A stretch of DNA of 64,000 bases. Origin: CAWKDG01 sp963848355. Its GTDB lineage: Bacteria > Actinomycetota > Acidimicrobiia > Acidimicrobiales > UBA8190. This document shows, in pieces, positions 16,845 through 24,649 of this stretch; positions within the stretch are counted from its first letter, which is position 1, and each line of letters starts with the position of its first letter. The stretch is taken from contig CAWKDG010000003.1 of the NCBI GenBank assembly GCA_963848355.1, positions 4,346 through 68,345 of the forward strand, in the 5' to 3' direction. A model generated the notes under the pieces. It was not told where the DNA came from and searched no databases. It was given only the letters and a program-made list of their open reading frames with translations. A program made the position numbers and the translations under genes.

Positions 16845-18632
16845 TCACGAGTCGTCGCCCCAACTGTGCAGCGGGCGCAACAACGCCGTCTTCTTTCGTT
16901 GATGCCCCGACATCCGGCGAAGGATGTCATCGAGACCGACGATGGCGGCGTTGACATAGGGACCTTTGTTGAGCATGACGCACTCCGCTCGCTGCGCCAT
17001 GGCCGCATCGGTGACCTCGGCCCGTGAGGGTTGGCCGGTCCGGGCAAGTTGGTCGAGGACTTCGGTGGCCCAGATCACCGGGAGATGGGCGGCCTCGCAC
17101 AACCAGAGAATCTCCTCCTGGACCTCGGCGAGACGTTCGTAGCCTGCTTCGACGGCAAGATCCCCCCTGGCGATCATGACCCCGACGAGGGGGGAGCGCA
17201 TAGCGTGAAGGAGAATCTCCGGAAGCGAGGCGAAGGCGGTCGTGGTTTCGATCTTCAGGATGATCCCGACGTGCTCAGCATGGACTTTTGCGAGATGGTC
17301 GTGCACCACGTCGACGTCGCCTTCGTGACGCAGGAACGACAGCCCCACCATGTCGGCGTAGGCGGCAGCGACCTCGAGCAGTGGAAGGTCGGCATCCGTC
17401 ACCACATCGATGGTGAGATCGGTATCAGGCAGGTTAATCCCCTTCTCGGCCCGGAGCCGCGAACCGCGAGGCGACGCCGTGAGGATGCGGACCCGGATCC
17501 CGTCGACCGTGACGCTTTCGATCACCCCGGTGATCCTGCCGTCGTCAAGGATGACCCGCTGGCCGACCTGGGCGGTCTCGAAGGCCTCTGGGAGAGTGCA
17601 ACCGATCCGAGCCTCCCCGGGCAGCCCGTGACGCCAGGGAACGGCCGGCTCCAGGTCGTTGGTCAACAGCAGCGGGTCTCCGACGCAAAGCACGTGATAC
17701 TGAGGGACAGGCGCCAAGGTTCCTACCCTGGTCGACTCGTCGTGGCAGCAGAGCACCGTCCCGGTTTCGATGTACGTGGTGTCCCAGACCTCGAGGACCA
17801 GCCTGCCCGGGACCGCCTCGATGACCCCCAGCTGGCGCCGCGAGCCTCGCGTATCGACCATGTCGACAACATCCCCTGGCTGGCGGCGCTCGATCCACGA
17901 AACGTCCACGGGCAACGACCCGGCACCGCCTTCAGGCGACGAACGGGTAACGAGGGTGACCAGAGCGGGAGTGATCGGCAGACCTCGCTGGTCCCGTTCC
18001 GGGCGTAGCTTGACGACCTGCGGTCCCTCGACAAGCTCTCCTGTCCGTAGTTTTGGTCCTGGCAGATCCATCGAAACTTTGCAGGGACGCCCGATCTCAA
18101 TGGAGGCCTTGCGCACGTTGCGTGCCATTCTCTCCCATTGATGAGGACCGTCATGGGCGCCGTTGATACGGGCGACGTCCATTCCTGAGATGACCAAATA
18201 GCGCACCAGCAGGTAGTCGTCCGCCGCCTCGCTCGGAAGGGTGACCATGATTCGTGGCACCCGTCCGGGTGGGCGGGGACCGAAGAGGGCGTCGGTGTTG
18301 CGGTCCAGGGCTTCGCGTCCTTCCTCAAAACTCAGCGTGGCCGGATCGAATTCGGGGCGCTTACCGAAGAGTGCTGCCCGGACGCTCTCGACAGTGGCGA
18401 GCACATGCGGCTCGCAGCGCCCCAACGATGACAGACCTCGCTCCCCCAGTCTGCGCTGCAGCAAGCGGACGTCACCGTGTCGGAGGGCGAGGTAGTGGAT
18501 GAGGTTGACCGCGTCGCCCCGGTGCTCGGCATGAACAGCGGCGATGTCTCCGTGGTGGATCTCCTCGAGATGTCGCATGGAAACCTCGAGCGCCGCCAGA
18601 TCAGCGTCAATCGATTCCCGGTCGCGATCCAT
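16845..18632 (-). CDS. Divergent pyruvate-kinase-like protein with N-terminal extension
   Basis: 595 residues. About 125 N-terminal residues are not part of the standard kinase; the remainder is a pyruvate-kinase barrel with VSMDLPGPKLRTG, EKGINLPDTDL, the Lys/Glu pair in ILKIETTTAF, MIARGDLAVE (metal-binding Asp) and the active-site Thr in WATEVL. It departs from classic enzymes at the first substrate loop (ARINGAHD where NFSHG is usual) and at the end of the barrel (VMLNKGP where MLSGET is usual), and lacks the usual C-terminal allosteric domain. Catalysis of PEP + ADP is possible because the Lys/Glu/Asp/Thr set is kept, but an altered substrate is possible too. Two DosR-like half-matches lie in the divergent promoter region. 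Confidence 0.82.
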   Translation of the reverse strand: MDRDRESIDADLAALEVSMRHLEEIHHGDIAAVHAEHRGDAVNLIHYLALRHGDVRLLQRRLGERGLSSLGRCEPHVLATVESVRAALFGKRPEFDPATLSFEEGREALDRNTDALFGPRPPGRVPRIMVTLPSEAADDYLLVRYLVISGMDVARINGAHDGPHQWERMARNVRKASIEIGRPCKVSMDLPGPKLRTGELVEGPQVVKLRPERDQRGLPITPALVTLVTRSSPEGGAGSLPVDVSWIERRQPGDVVDMVDTRGSRRQLGVIEAVPGRLVLEVWDTTYIETGTVLCCHDESTRVGTLAPVPQYHVLCVGDPLLLTNDLEPAVPWRHGLPGEARIGCTLPEAFETAQVGQRVILDDGRITGVIESVTVDGIRVRILTASPRGSRLRAEKGINLPDTDLTIDVVTDADLPLLEVAAAYADMVGLSFLRHEGDVDVVHDHLAKVHAEHVGIILKIETTTAFASLPEILLHAMRSPLVGVMIARGDLAVEAGYERLAEVQEEILWLCEAAHLPVIWATEVLDQLARTGQPSRAEVTDAAMAQRAECVMLNKGPYVNAAIVGLDDILRRMSGHQRKKTALLRPLHSWGDDS

Positions 18633-18668
18633 AGATCATGACGCTACGAAGATTCGTGTCCCGACGAT

Positions 18669-18683
18669 AGGGTCAAAGGACCT
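18669..18683 (-). promoter_or_regulatory. Weak DosR/DevR-like box before the pyruvate-kinase-like gene
   Basis: The minus strand reads AGGTCCTTTGACCCT, three mismatches from the shared motif, 36 bases upstream of the start at 18632. Confidence 0.35.
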
Positions 18684-18736
18684 TCGCTGCCGGCGCTCGG
18701 CAAAGAGATTGATGCTCCATCTGGTCTTTCGTCTTC

Positions 18737-18751
18737 AGGACCTTTGGCCCT
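18737..18751 (+). promoter_or_regulatory. DosR/DevR-like box before the deacetylase gene
   Basis: AGGACCTTTGGCCCT, two mismatches from the shared motif, ends 35 bases before GTG 18787, the same spacing as the box of the acyl-AMP ligase gene. It could also act on the divergent kinase-like gene. Confidence 0.45.
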
Positions 18752-18786
18752 ACAACACCTTTCTCGGGTGACCATACGATCCGAGC

Positions 18787-20286
18787 GTGGCAAAGCGGCT
18801 GGCGGACGTGATCGGGACCATCCCGACGATTGGCACCGTGGTCGCATGTGTGGTCGTGATGGCATGCGCGCCGTCGTCGGTAGCATCGGCTCAGGTCCCG
18901 CAACCGGCTTTCTACACGTACCAAGCTCCGGGAGGCGCCGTCACCGCTGGAAAGAAGGTCATCGCCCTCACCTTCGACGACGGCCCGGGACCTTATACGC
19001 CGCAGGTCCTATCGGTCCTCGAGCGCTACCACGTGCCGGCCACTTTCTTCGAGATCGGCGAGAATATCGCCGAGTACCCTCAGTACACGCAGATGCTTGC
19101 CGCCGCTGGTTATCCGGTCGAGGACCACACCTGGACACACCCCGATTTGACCACCATTCCCGAGTCGGAGTTCCCGTACGAGATCGACCAGACCCAGAAC
19201 GAGATCCGCTCGCTCACGGGCCAGACGCCGACGTGCGTACGGCCACCATACGATTCCTGGAACACCACCGTGCTCGACCAGATCGCTCAACGTGGGCTGT
19301 CCACGATGAGCTATTCGATCGACCCGAGGGACTGGAGCCTTCCTGGCACACAGGCCATCGTCGACAGCGTGGTGGAGGCGGCGTTTCCAGGTGCGGTGGT
19401 CGACATGCACGATGGTGGAGGTCCCCGATATGAAACCGTGGACGCCCTACCGCAGATCATCGGCGATCTGGAGAACGAGGGCTATACCTTCGTCTCGGTG
19501 TGCAATGGGATGACGGAGCCCGAGGAGAGCTCGGCGTTCAGCTTCGGAAGGGCGCCATCGCCGGGCCAGTCGGTCACCTCCGACACACCGTTGGTCGGAG
19601 CGGCCCTCGACGGTCTGAGCGACGGATACTGGATGACTGCCGCCGACGGCGGGGTGTTCAGCTTCGGCGACGCCGGGTTCCACGGGTCGATGGGGGGCAA
19701 GACCCTCGACGCCCCCGTGGTGGGCATGGCCTCCACCGCCGACGGCAACGGCTACTGGTTGGTCTCCGCCGACGGCGGGGTGTTCAGCTTCGGCGACGCC
19801 GGGTTCCACGGGTCGATGGGGGGCAAGACCCTCGACGCCCCCGTGGTGGGCATGGCCTCCACCGCCGACGGCAACGGCTACTGGTTGGTCTCCGCCGACG
19901 GCGGGGTGTTCAGCTTCGGCGACGCCGGGTTCCACGGGTCGATGGGGGGCAAGACCCTCGACGCCCCCGTGGTGGGCATGGCCTCCACCGCCGACGGCAA
20001 CGGCTACTGGTTGGTCTCCGCCGACGGCGGGGTGTTCAGCTTCGGCGACGCCGGGTTCCACGGGTCGATGGGGGGCAAGACCCTCGACGCCCCCGTGGTG
20101 GGCATGGCCTCCACCGCCGACGGCAACGGCTACTGGTTGGTCTCCGCCGACGGCGGGGTGTTCAGCTTCGGCGACGCCGGGTTCTTAGGATCGCGGGGTG
20201 GCTCAAGCACGGAGGACCATTTCTTTGCGATCTGTGCCGGCGTCGGGGGCGGGGGCTATCTCCTGGCCGGCGATCAACCCGGTTAG
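18787..20286 (+). CDS. Secreted CE4 polysaccharide deacetylase with C-terminal tandem repeats
   Basis: 499 residues. A signal-type N terminus (hydrophobic run ending near SSVASAQ) precedes a NodB deacetylase domain, residues ~40-240, with TFDDGPG, the metal-binding HTWTH, RPPYDSW and DMHDGG. This family removes N- or O-acetyl groups from peptidoglycan, chitin or other surface glycans. From residue ~280 to ~470 come 42-residue repeats (GVFSFGDAGFHGSMGG followed by a GMASTADGNGYWLVSADG half), an actinobacterial surface-protein repeat that I expect to form a beta-propeller-like fold. GTG 18787 is preceded by the box at 18737. Confidence 0.88.
   Translation: MAKRLADVIGTIPTIGTVVACVVVMACAPSSVASAQVPQPAFYTYQAPGGAVTAGKKVIALTFDDGPGPYTPQVLSVLERYHVPATFFEIGENIAEYPQYTQMLAAAGYPVEDHTWTHPDLTTIPESEFPYEIDQTQNEIRSLTGQTPTCVRPPYDSWNTTVLDQIAQRGLSTMSYSIDPRDWSLPGTQAIVDSVVEAAFPGAVVDMHDGGGPRYETVDALPQIIGDLENEGYTFVSVCNGMTEPEESSAFSFGRAPSPGQSVTSDTPLVGAALDGLSDGYWMTAADGGVFSFGDAGFHGSMGGKTLDAPVVGMASTADGNGYWLVSADGGVFSFGDAGFHGSMGGKTLDAPVVGMASTADGNGYWLVSADGGVFSFGDAGFHGSMGGKTLDAPVVGMASTADGNGYWLVSADGGVFSFGDAGFHGSMGGKTLDAPVVGMASTADGNGYWLVSADGGVFSFGDAGFLGSRGGSSTEDHFFAICAGVGGGGYLLAGDQPG
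19640..20184 (+). repeat. 126-bp in-frame tandem repeats, nearly identical
   Basis: Repeat starts fall at about 19640, 19766, 19892, 20018 and 20144, a strict 126-base period (for example cacgggtcgatgggg at 19681, 19807, 19933 and 20059). Four units appear identical base for base; the fifth is partial and diverges after 20184. Confidence 0.95.
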
Positions 20287-20932
20287 TCCAAGCGAGGACC
20301 GCGGTCGTGCAACGCCGACCCTTCCGATTCGGAATCCCGGCGCGGTGACTCCAAGTAGAGCCGCCCCGGGAGTGGTGTCAGGCCGTGTCGGGCCAGGTGG
20401 GCGGATGGTTCTCGGTTCCCAAGGGGGATGGGGTCCGGCGCATCTCGACGATCTGTGCTTCGACCAGTCGAGGACTCCGTTCACCGCTTTCGACCGTTGT
20501 TCCACCAGTCCCAGCTCCACGGGCATCTGCGGGGCCGCCCTCGCATCGGTGGACATGACCCTCCACAGGGAAGGTGGCTGAAGGCGCCGGAGGGACCCGA
20601 TCAGACGTCGCCTCAGCGGATGCGTCGGATGAGTCGGTCCACCACACTCGTCTACCGCGTCGGCCATGTTGCGTAACGATCACTTAGCACCTGGTCGAGC
20701 TGATTCCTTCGATCTCAGTGCTGTGAAGTATCTGTTGCATCACAGTCAGTGGTCGAAACCGAGCGAGTGGACCTTCAGTCGTCGCCGGTTCGTGCCGATC
20801 CTCCCGTATGTGCCGTGCGCTCGTCGTGGGAGCTGGTACTGCCGTTCGCTCTGGCGAGTTGCTCGTGTTTGAAACGGCGTCGTCTTCACTCAAATCGGGT
20901 GCAGCAAGGAATACCTGCCAAGGAGAATGACA
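20287..20932. other. Interval without a supportable gene
   Basis: Only overlapping low-quality frames are present. The one notable signal is the AAGGAG ribosome site at 20920-20925 that belongs to the next gene. Confidence 0.5.
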
Positions 20933-21148
20933 ATGGGAGATGTCCGACTCTCACGGGAAGAGAAGGTGCGAGCCGCAGAACTCGGCGCCGCGATTGTGGA
21001 AATCAACGGTGATATCCGAAACGCCTCCGCGCTGGACACCAAGACCAACCTGCTGCATAAGCGTCAGGAGATGCAAGCGGAGCTTGACTCGATCCTGCCG
21101 CTCGCGGCGGAGCCTTTGCATCGCCTACTGACTCAACGCTCGGTTTGA
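20933..21148 (+). CDS. Small helical protein of unknown function
   Basis: A 71-residue charged helical protein (LSREEKVRAAELGAAIVEIN, later LLHKRQEMQAELDSIL) that looks like a coiled-coil hairpin. Two ATGs are in frame: 20927 sits one base after AAGGAG, whereas 20933 has the proper 7-base spacing and is preferred. No family is recognised and the gene stands alone. Confidence 0.6.
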   Translation: MGDVRLSREEKVRAAELGAAIVEINGDIRNASALDTKTNLLHKRQEMQAELDSILPLAAEPLHRLLTQRSV

Positions 21149-21345
21149 GCGATCGGCAGGCCCAGCAGGAGCTGAGAGCGGATCAGCCAAGCGTTCTCGA
21201 CAGGAACTGAGAGATCGTTTGGCTGAGCTGAGCAGAGTTCGGTTCATCCGTGACCGCACGGCTAGCGGCGCCTTGGCGTAGACGGAGGCGTAATTTCATC
21301 AGCTCGTTCCTGTTCTTCCTACGCCGATCGATGTAAGACAGAACT

Positions 21346-21819
21346 GTGAACCACGATCGTGAAAGAGCCGATGTTGTCGCCGCGACCAGGGGCGGAGACG
21401 CCTCGCCGGGTATGGGTGACCGGGTTGGAGCGACCATCCAATTGTGGCGAGCCCCGAATCGAATTTGGCCCGCGTTTCCGACCCTGGTTATGGTCCGGGC
21501 CGCATCCCGGCTCGGACGGGGCCGGCGCCGGAGCCCGGCGATCGGTGATGGTGGTGTTCTCAGCGTGTTCCTCGACGGCTCCAAGGTCGGCGCCATCTCG
21601 CCCAACCAGATCAAGGTGTACCAGGTCTCACCGGGGGAACACTCCTTGAGTCTGCACTTCCTCGGGGGCCTGCGGCGATCGAGGAAACTCCATGTTTCTC
21701 TGGCCGAGGGCGAGAGAAAGCAGTTTTTCTGCTTGCTGAACACGTTCCGCGTGGCCCTCCATCCGGCCCTCCACTCCCAACGATGTTGCTGCAATGGAAC
21801 GCCTGCACTCTGCACCTGA
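21346..21819 (+). CDS. Hypothetical protein with PEGA-like carbohydrate/surface fold
   Basis: 157 residues from GTG 21346. The N-terminal 65 residues look unstructured. Residues ~67-140 resemble small PEGA-like modules (SVFLDGSKVGAISPNQIKVY, then VSPGEHSLSLHF and SLAEGERKQFF), as found in many short actinobacterial proteins that combine this module with membrane helices. The C-terminal end (CCCNGTPALCT) does not look native, so the gene may be truncated. The function is unknown. Confidence 0.45.
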   Translation: MNHDRERADVVAATRGGDASPGMGDRVGATIQLWRAPNRIWPAFPTLVMVRAASRLGRGRRRSPAIGDGGVLSVFLDGSKVGAISPNQIKVYQVSPGEHSLSLHFLGGLRRSRKLHVSLAEGERKQFFCLLNTFRVALHPALHSQRCCCNGTPALCT

Positions 21820-22418
21820 TGACGGCTCGGATCCCGCCGCAGGCGATTTCGGATAGCGGATGATGCCTGAGGGTATCGCTCGGCACGGGAAGCCTGGCTA
21901 ACTGTCCCCATGGTGCGTGTGGATTCGTGTGGAGATGGGGGAATTTGGGGTTCCGGGCGACCCGGGGTGACCGTGCGAATCGGGTGACCGACGCGAAGGC
22001 CCGGTCGTGCTACCGGCACCGACATGAACCGACGACCACCCTGAATCGCGACTCGTTCCGGGTTGGGGAGTTCAACTTCAAGGCGAACCTGACGGCGGTC
22101 CGGTCGCTCGGAGACCGTCACCCCTACTCCGGTGGCACGTTCATCCTCCAGCCACAGCACTTCGCTGATCGGCACCTGCACCGATTCGGTCCTAGCTATC
22201 GCCTACATCGGGCCTGTCCGGGCCGGATACTCGTTTGAGCCGCTGACCGGGAGTTTTAGGTCGCCGACCAGAGGTTTCCCACTAAACGGTACGACCGCAT
22301 TGTCGGACCCGGGTGGCCGGACGGGTCCGCGACCCGCCTCGTTGCTCATCGTCCCTGGTTGGACCACCAGATGAGGTTTGGGCGCTTACGAGCCCATGAT
22401 GCCCGGGCGCCATCTGGT
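21820..22418. other. Interval without a supportable gene
   Basis: A long minus-strand frame crosses this stretch but has no recognisable content. Nothing else is seen until the palindrome at 22419. Confidence 0.45.
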
Positions 22419-22435
22419 ACCATACTGCGTATGGT
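22419..22435. promoter_or_regulatory. PadR-type palindromic operator upstream of padR
   Basis: ACCATAC-TGC-GTATGGT is a perfect 7-bp inverted repeat with a 3-base spacer, 18 bases before the regulator start. A 13-of-17 match occurs at 23826-23842 before the second ATPase gene. This fits autoregulation by the adjacent PadR protein. Confidence 0.75.
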
Positions 22436-22453
22436 CGATGATCCGGTATCGCG

Positions 22454-23029
22454 ATGAGTGTCCGCCACGCAATCCTCGCCCTGTTGAGCGAAGGCCCGAA
22501 GTACGGCCTCCAGCTCCAGAAGGAGTTCGAGTCGAGCACGGGTGAGGTGTGGCCGCTCAATATCGGACAGGTGTACACGACGCTCCAGCGCCTCGAACGC
22601 GATGGACTCGTCGAATCGGACGAATCCGAAAACCAAGGTCCGCAAAAGGGCTTTCAGATCACCCAGGCCGGATCGACGGAGCTCTCGTCGTGGCTGAACA
22701 CTCCGCCGGACATGACCTCGCCGCCGCGCGATGAACTCGTGATCAAGGTGTTGTCAGCGCTCCGCGTACCCGATGTCTCGGTCCACGACGTCATCCAGGT
22801 TCATCGTCGCTATCTCGTCGAGCTGATGCAGCAGTGGACGCGTCTGAAGGAGGATGAGGAGGACTTCGATCTCACCTTCGCGCTCGCCGTCGACGCGGAA
22901 CTTTTCCGGTTGGACTCGGTCGTGCGATGGCTCGACACGGCGGATGGCCGCCTGAAGCGCGCTGCCTCCGAGCCGTCGGTAGCGTCAACGAGGCCACGAC
23001 TGGCACGGCGACTGGTCGTCCGCCAGTGA
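22454..23029 (+). CDS. PadR-family transcriptional regulator
   Basis: 191 residues. The winged helix occupies residues 1-85 (AILALLSEGPKYGLQLQKEF, then GQVYTTLQRLERDGLVES), followed by the C-terminal helical dimerisation region of the Vir-like PadR group. It starts at ATG 22454 without a clear ribosome site. Its stop overlaps the ATPase GTG by 4 bases, so the two are translated together. It probably represses its own operon and the second ABC promoter through the palindromes at 22419 and 23826. Confidence 0.9.
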   Translation: MSVRHAILALLSEGPKYGLQLQKEFESSTGEVWPLNIGQVYTTLQRLERDGLVESDESENQGPQKGFQITQAGSTELSSWLNTPPDMTSPPRDELVIKVLSALRVPDVSVHDVIQVHRRYLVELMQQWTRLKEDEEDFDLTFALAVDAELFRLDSVVRWLDTADGRLKRAASEPSVASTRPRLARRLVVRQ

Positions 23030-23760
23030 GCTTCCTCGAATTGCGACAGGTCTCCAAGTCTTACGGAGAGGGCGCGGCCGAGGTGCATGCGATCCAAGAC
23101 GTCGATCTTGCCGTCGAGTGCGGGACGCTCGTTGCGGTCATGGGTCCGAGTGGCTCGGGCAAATCGACCCTGCTCACGATTGCCGGCAGTCTCGAGGAGC
23201 CAACCAGGGGCGAGGTGGTTATCGACGGCTCGTCGCTCGAGGCGATGTCGCGCAACGACAAGGCGCGCCTTCGGCGTCGCACGATTGGCTACGTCTTCCA
23301 AGAGTTCAACCTCTTGGCTGGTCTGACTGCGGTGGAAAACGTCGCCCTGCCCCTCGAGCTGGACGGGCTGGCCGGGAAGAAGGCTCACGCGGCCGGAATG
23401 GCTGCGCTCGAAGAGTTGGGCCTCGCTGATCGGGCGACGCACTACCCCGACGAGCTGTCCGGCGGTGAGCGCCAGCGTGTCTCGATCGCCCGAGCCGTCG
23501 TGGGGGAGCGCCGTCTCCTCCTCGCCGACGAGCCGTCGGGCGCGCTCGACTCCACAAACGGCGAAGCTGTGATGCGCATGATCCTCAACGCCTGCAAGGA
23601 GGGTGTCGCCGCCGTCGTCGTCACCCACGACGCCCAGCTTGCCTCCTGGGCCGACCGTGTCGTCTTCCTCCGTGACGGTCGTGTCGTCGATCAGACGGTA
23701 CTGCCACCGAGCCCGGAGGCTCTGCTCGAGGAGAGCAGTCGGTCCGGACCACGGCGGTAA
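23026..23760 (+). CDS. ABC transporter ATPase (LolD/MacB type), copy 1
   Basis: 244 residues with all nucleotide-binding motifs: Walker A GPSGSGKST, Q-loop in VFQEFNLL, signature LSGGERQR, Walker B LLLADEPSGAL and the H-loop VVTHDA. GTG 23026 overlaps padR by 4 bases; the open frame extends upstream but inside padR. It is very close in sequence to the product of 23900-24616, so it is a tandem duplicate. No permease gene directly follows it, so it presumably pairs with the permease at 24650. Confidence 0.9.
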   Translation: MSFLELRQVSKSYGEGAAEVHAIQDVDLAVECGTLVAVMGPSGSGKSTLLTIAGSLEEPTRGEVVIDGSSLEAMSRNDKARLRRRTIGYVFQEFNLLAGLTAVENVALPLELDGLAGKKAHAAGMAALEELGLADRATHYPDELSGGERQRVSIARAVVGERRLLLADEPSGALDSTNGEAVMRMILNACKEGVAAVVVTHDAQLASWADRVVFLRDGRVVDQTVLPPSPEALLEESSRSGPRR

Positions 23761-23802
23761 TCGCTCGCCTCGCTGGAGCACCTCTGCCGTCATAGCTCAG
23801 CC

Positions 23803-23842
23803 TTGACAAGGTGGTCCATCTCTGTAGGATACTCAGTATGGT
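23803..23842 (+). promoter_or_regulatory. Promoter with overlapping PadR-like operator before ATPase copy 2
   Basis: TTGACA (23803-23808) and TAGGAT (23825-23830), 16 bases apart, form a plausible sigma-70-type promoter. The palindrome-like AGGATACTCAGTATGGT (23826-23842) overlaps the -10 and matches the padR operator at 13 of 17 positions, which would allow direct repression. Confidence 0.65.
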
Positions 23843-23899
23843 TATTTGTCTCCTACTAATCGAGTTGCCGCTGATGCGGCGAAGGATGGCCTGCCCCCG

Positions 23900-24616
23900 A
23901 TGAGCCTGCTCGAACTCCACCAGATTTCGAAGTCCTACGGCGACGGCCAGACCGTGGTGCGTGCTCTCGACGAGATTGATCTTTCGGTCGAAGCGGGCCA
24001 ACTCGTGGCCGTGATGGGACCGAGCGGTTCGGGGAAGTCGACGCTTCTCACGATCGCTGGCAGCCTCGAGGAGCCGACCAGCGGGGAGGTACTCATCGAT
24101 GGCGCGTCACTGCGGGCGATGTCGCGCAACGACAAGGCCCGTCTCCGACGCCGCACGATCGGCTTCGTCTTCCAGGATTTCAACCTCCTCCCGGGACTCA
24201 CCGCCGCGGAGAACGTCGCACTGCCGCTCGAGCTTGACGGTGTCTCGACCCGCAAAGCACATCAGGCCGGCCTGGGGGCACTCGAACAGCTCGGTCTGGC
24301 CGATCGCGCCGAGCACTACCCCGACCAGCTCTCGGGCGGTGAGCGCCAACGTGTTGCCATCGCTCGCTCCGTGGTCGGTGAGCGCAAGCTCCTCCTCGCC
24401 GACGAGCCATCGGGTGCGCTCGACTCCACCAATGGCGAGGCGGTGATGCGGATGATCTTCGACGCCTGCAAGCGCGGCGTGGCGGCGGTGGTGGTCACCC
24501 ACGACGCCCACCTCGCCTCGTGGGCCGACCGGGTGATAATCCTCCGTGACGGGCGATCGGTCGACCACGTTGCACCCGACCTTCCCGATTCGTCCCTCAC
24601 AACGCCCCGCGCCTAG
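23900..24616 (+). CDS. ABC transporter ATPase (LolD/MacB type), copy 2
   Basis: 238 residues from ATG 23900; a TTG at 23846 is also in frame but close to the predicted transcription start. It has the same complete motif set as copy 1 (GPSGSGKST, LSGGERQR, LLADEPSGAL) and aligns with it over the full length, differing mainly in the middle helices (VSTRKAHQAGLGALEQLGLA against AGKKAHAAGMAALEELGLA). It precedes the permease by 33 bases and is probably its cognate ATPase. It drives substrate or lipid export, or mechanotransmission, with an FtsX-type permease. Confidence 0.9.
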   Translation: MSLLELHQISKSYGDGQTVVRALDEIDLSVEAGQLVAVMGPSGSGKSTLLTIAGSLEEPTSGEVLIDGASLRAMSRNDKARLRRRTIGFVFQDFNLLPGLTAAENVALPLELDGVSTRKAHQAGLGALEQLGLADRAEHYPDQLSGGERQRVAIARSVVGERKLLLADEPSGALDSTNGEAVMRMIFDACKRGVAAVVVTHDAHLASWADRVIILRDGRSVDHVAPDLPDSSLTTPRA

Positions 24617-24649
24617 CGCCGCCACACGTACGATTCCGAAGGAGCCTCG

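Noticed and set aside
19640..20184. Possible CRISPR array (regular repeats)
   Set aside because: There are no spacers; the 126-base units are contiguous, in frame and encode protein repeats.
21183..22181. 332-residue minus-strand open frame
   Set aside because: No recognisable motif, no ribosome site and overlap with the better-supported gene at 21346-21819; long antisense frames are common at this G+C.
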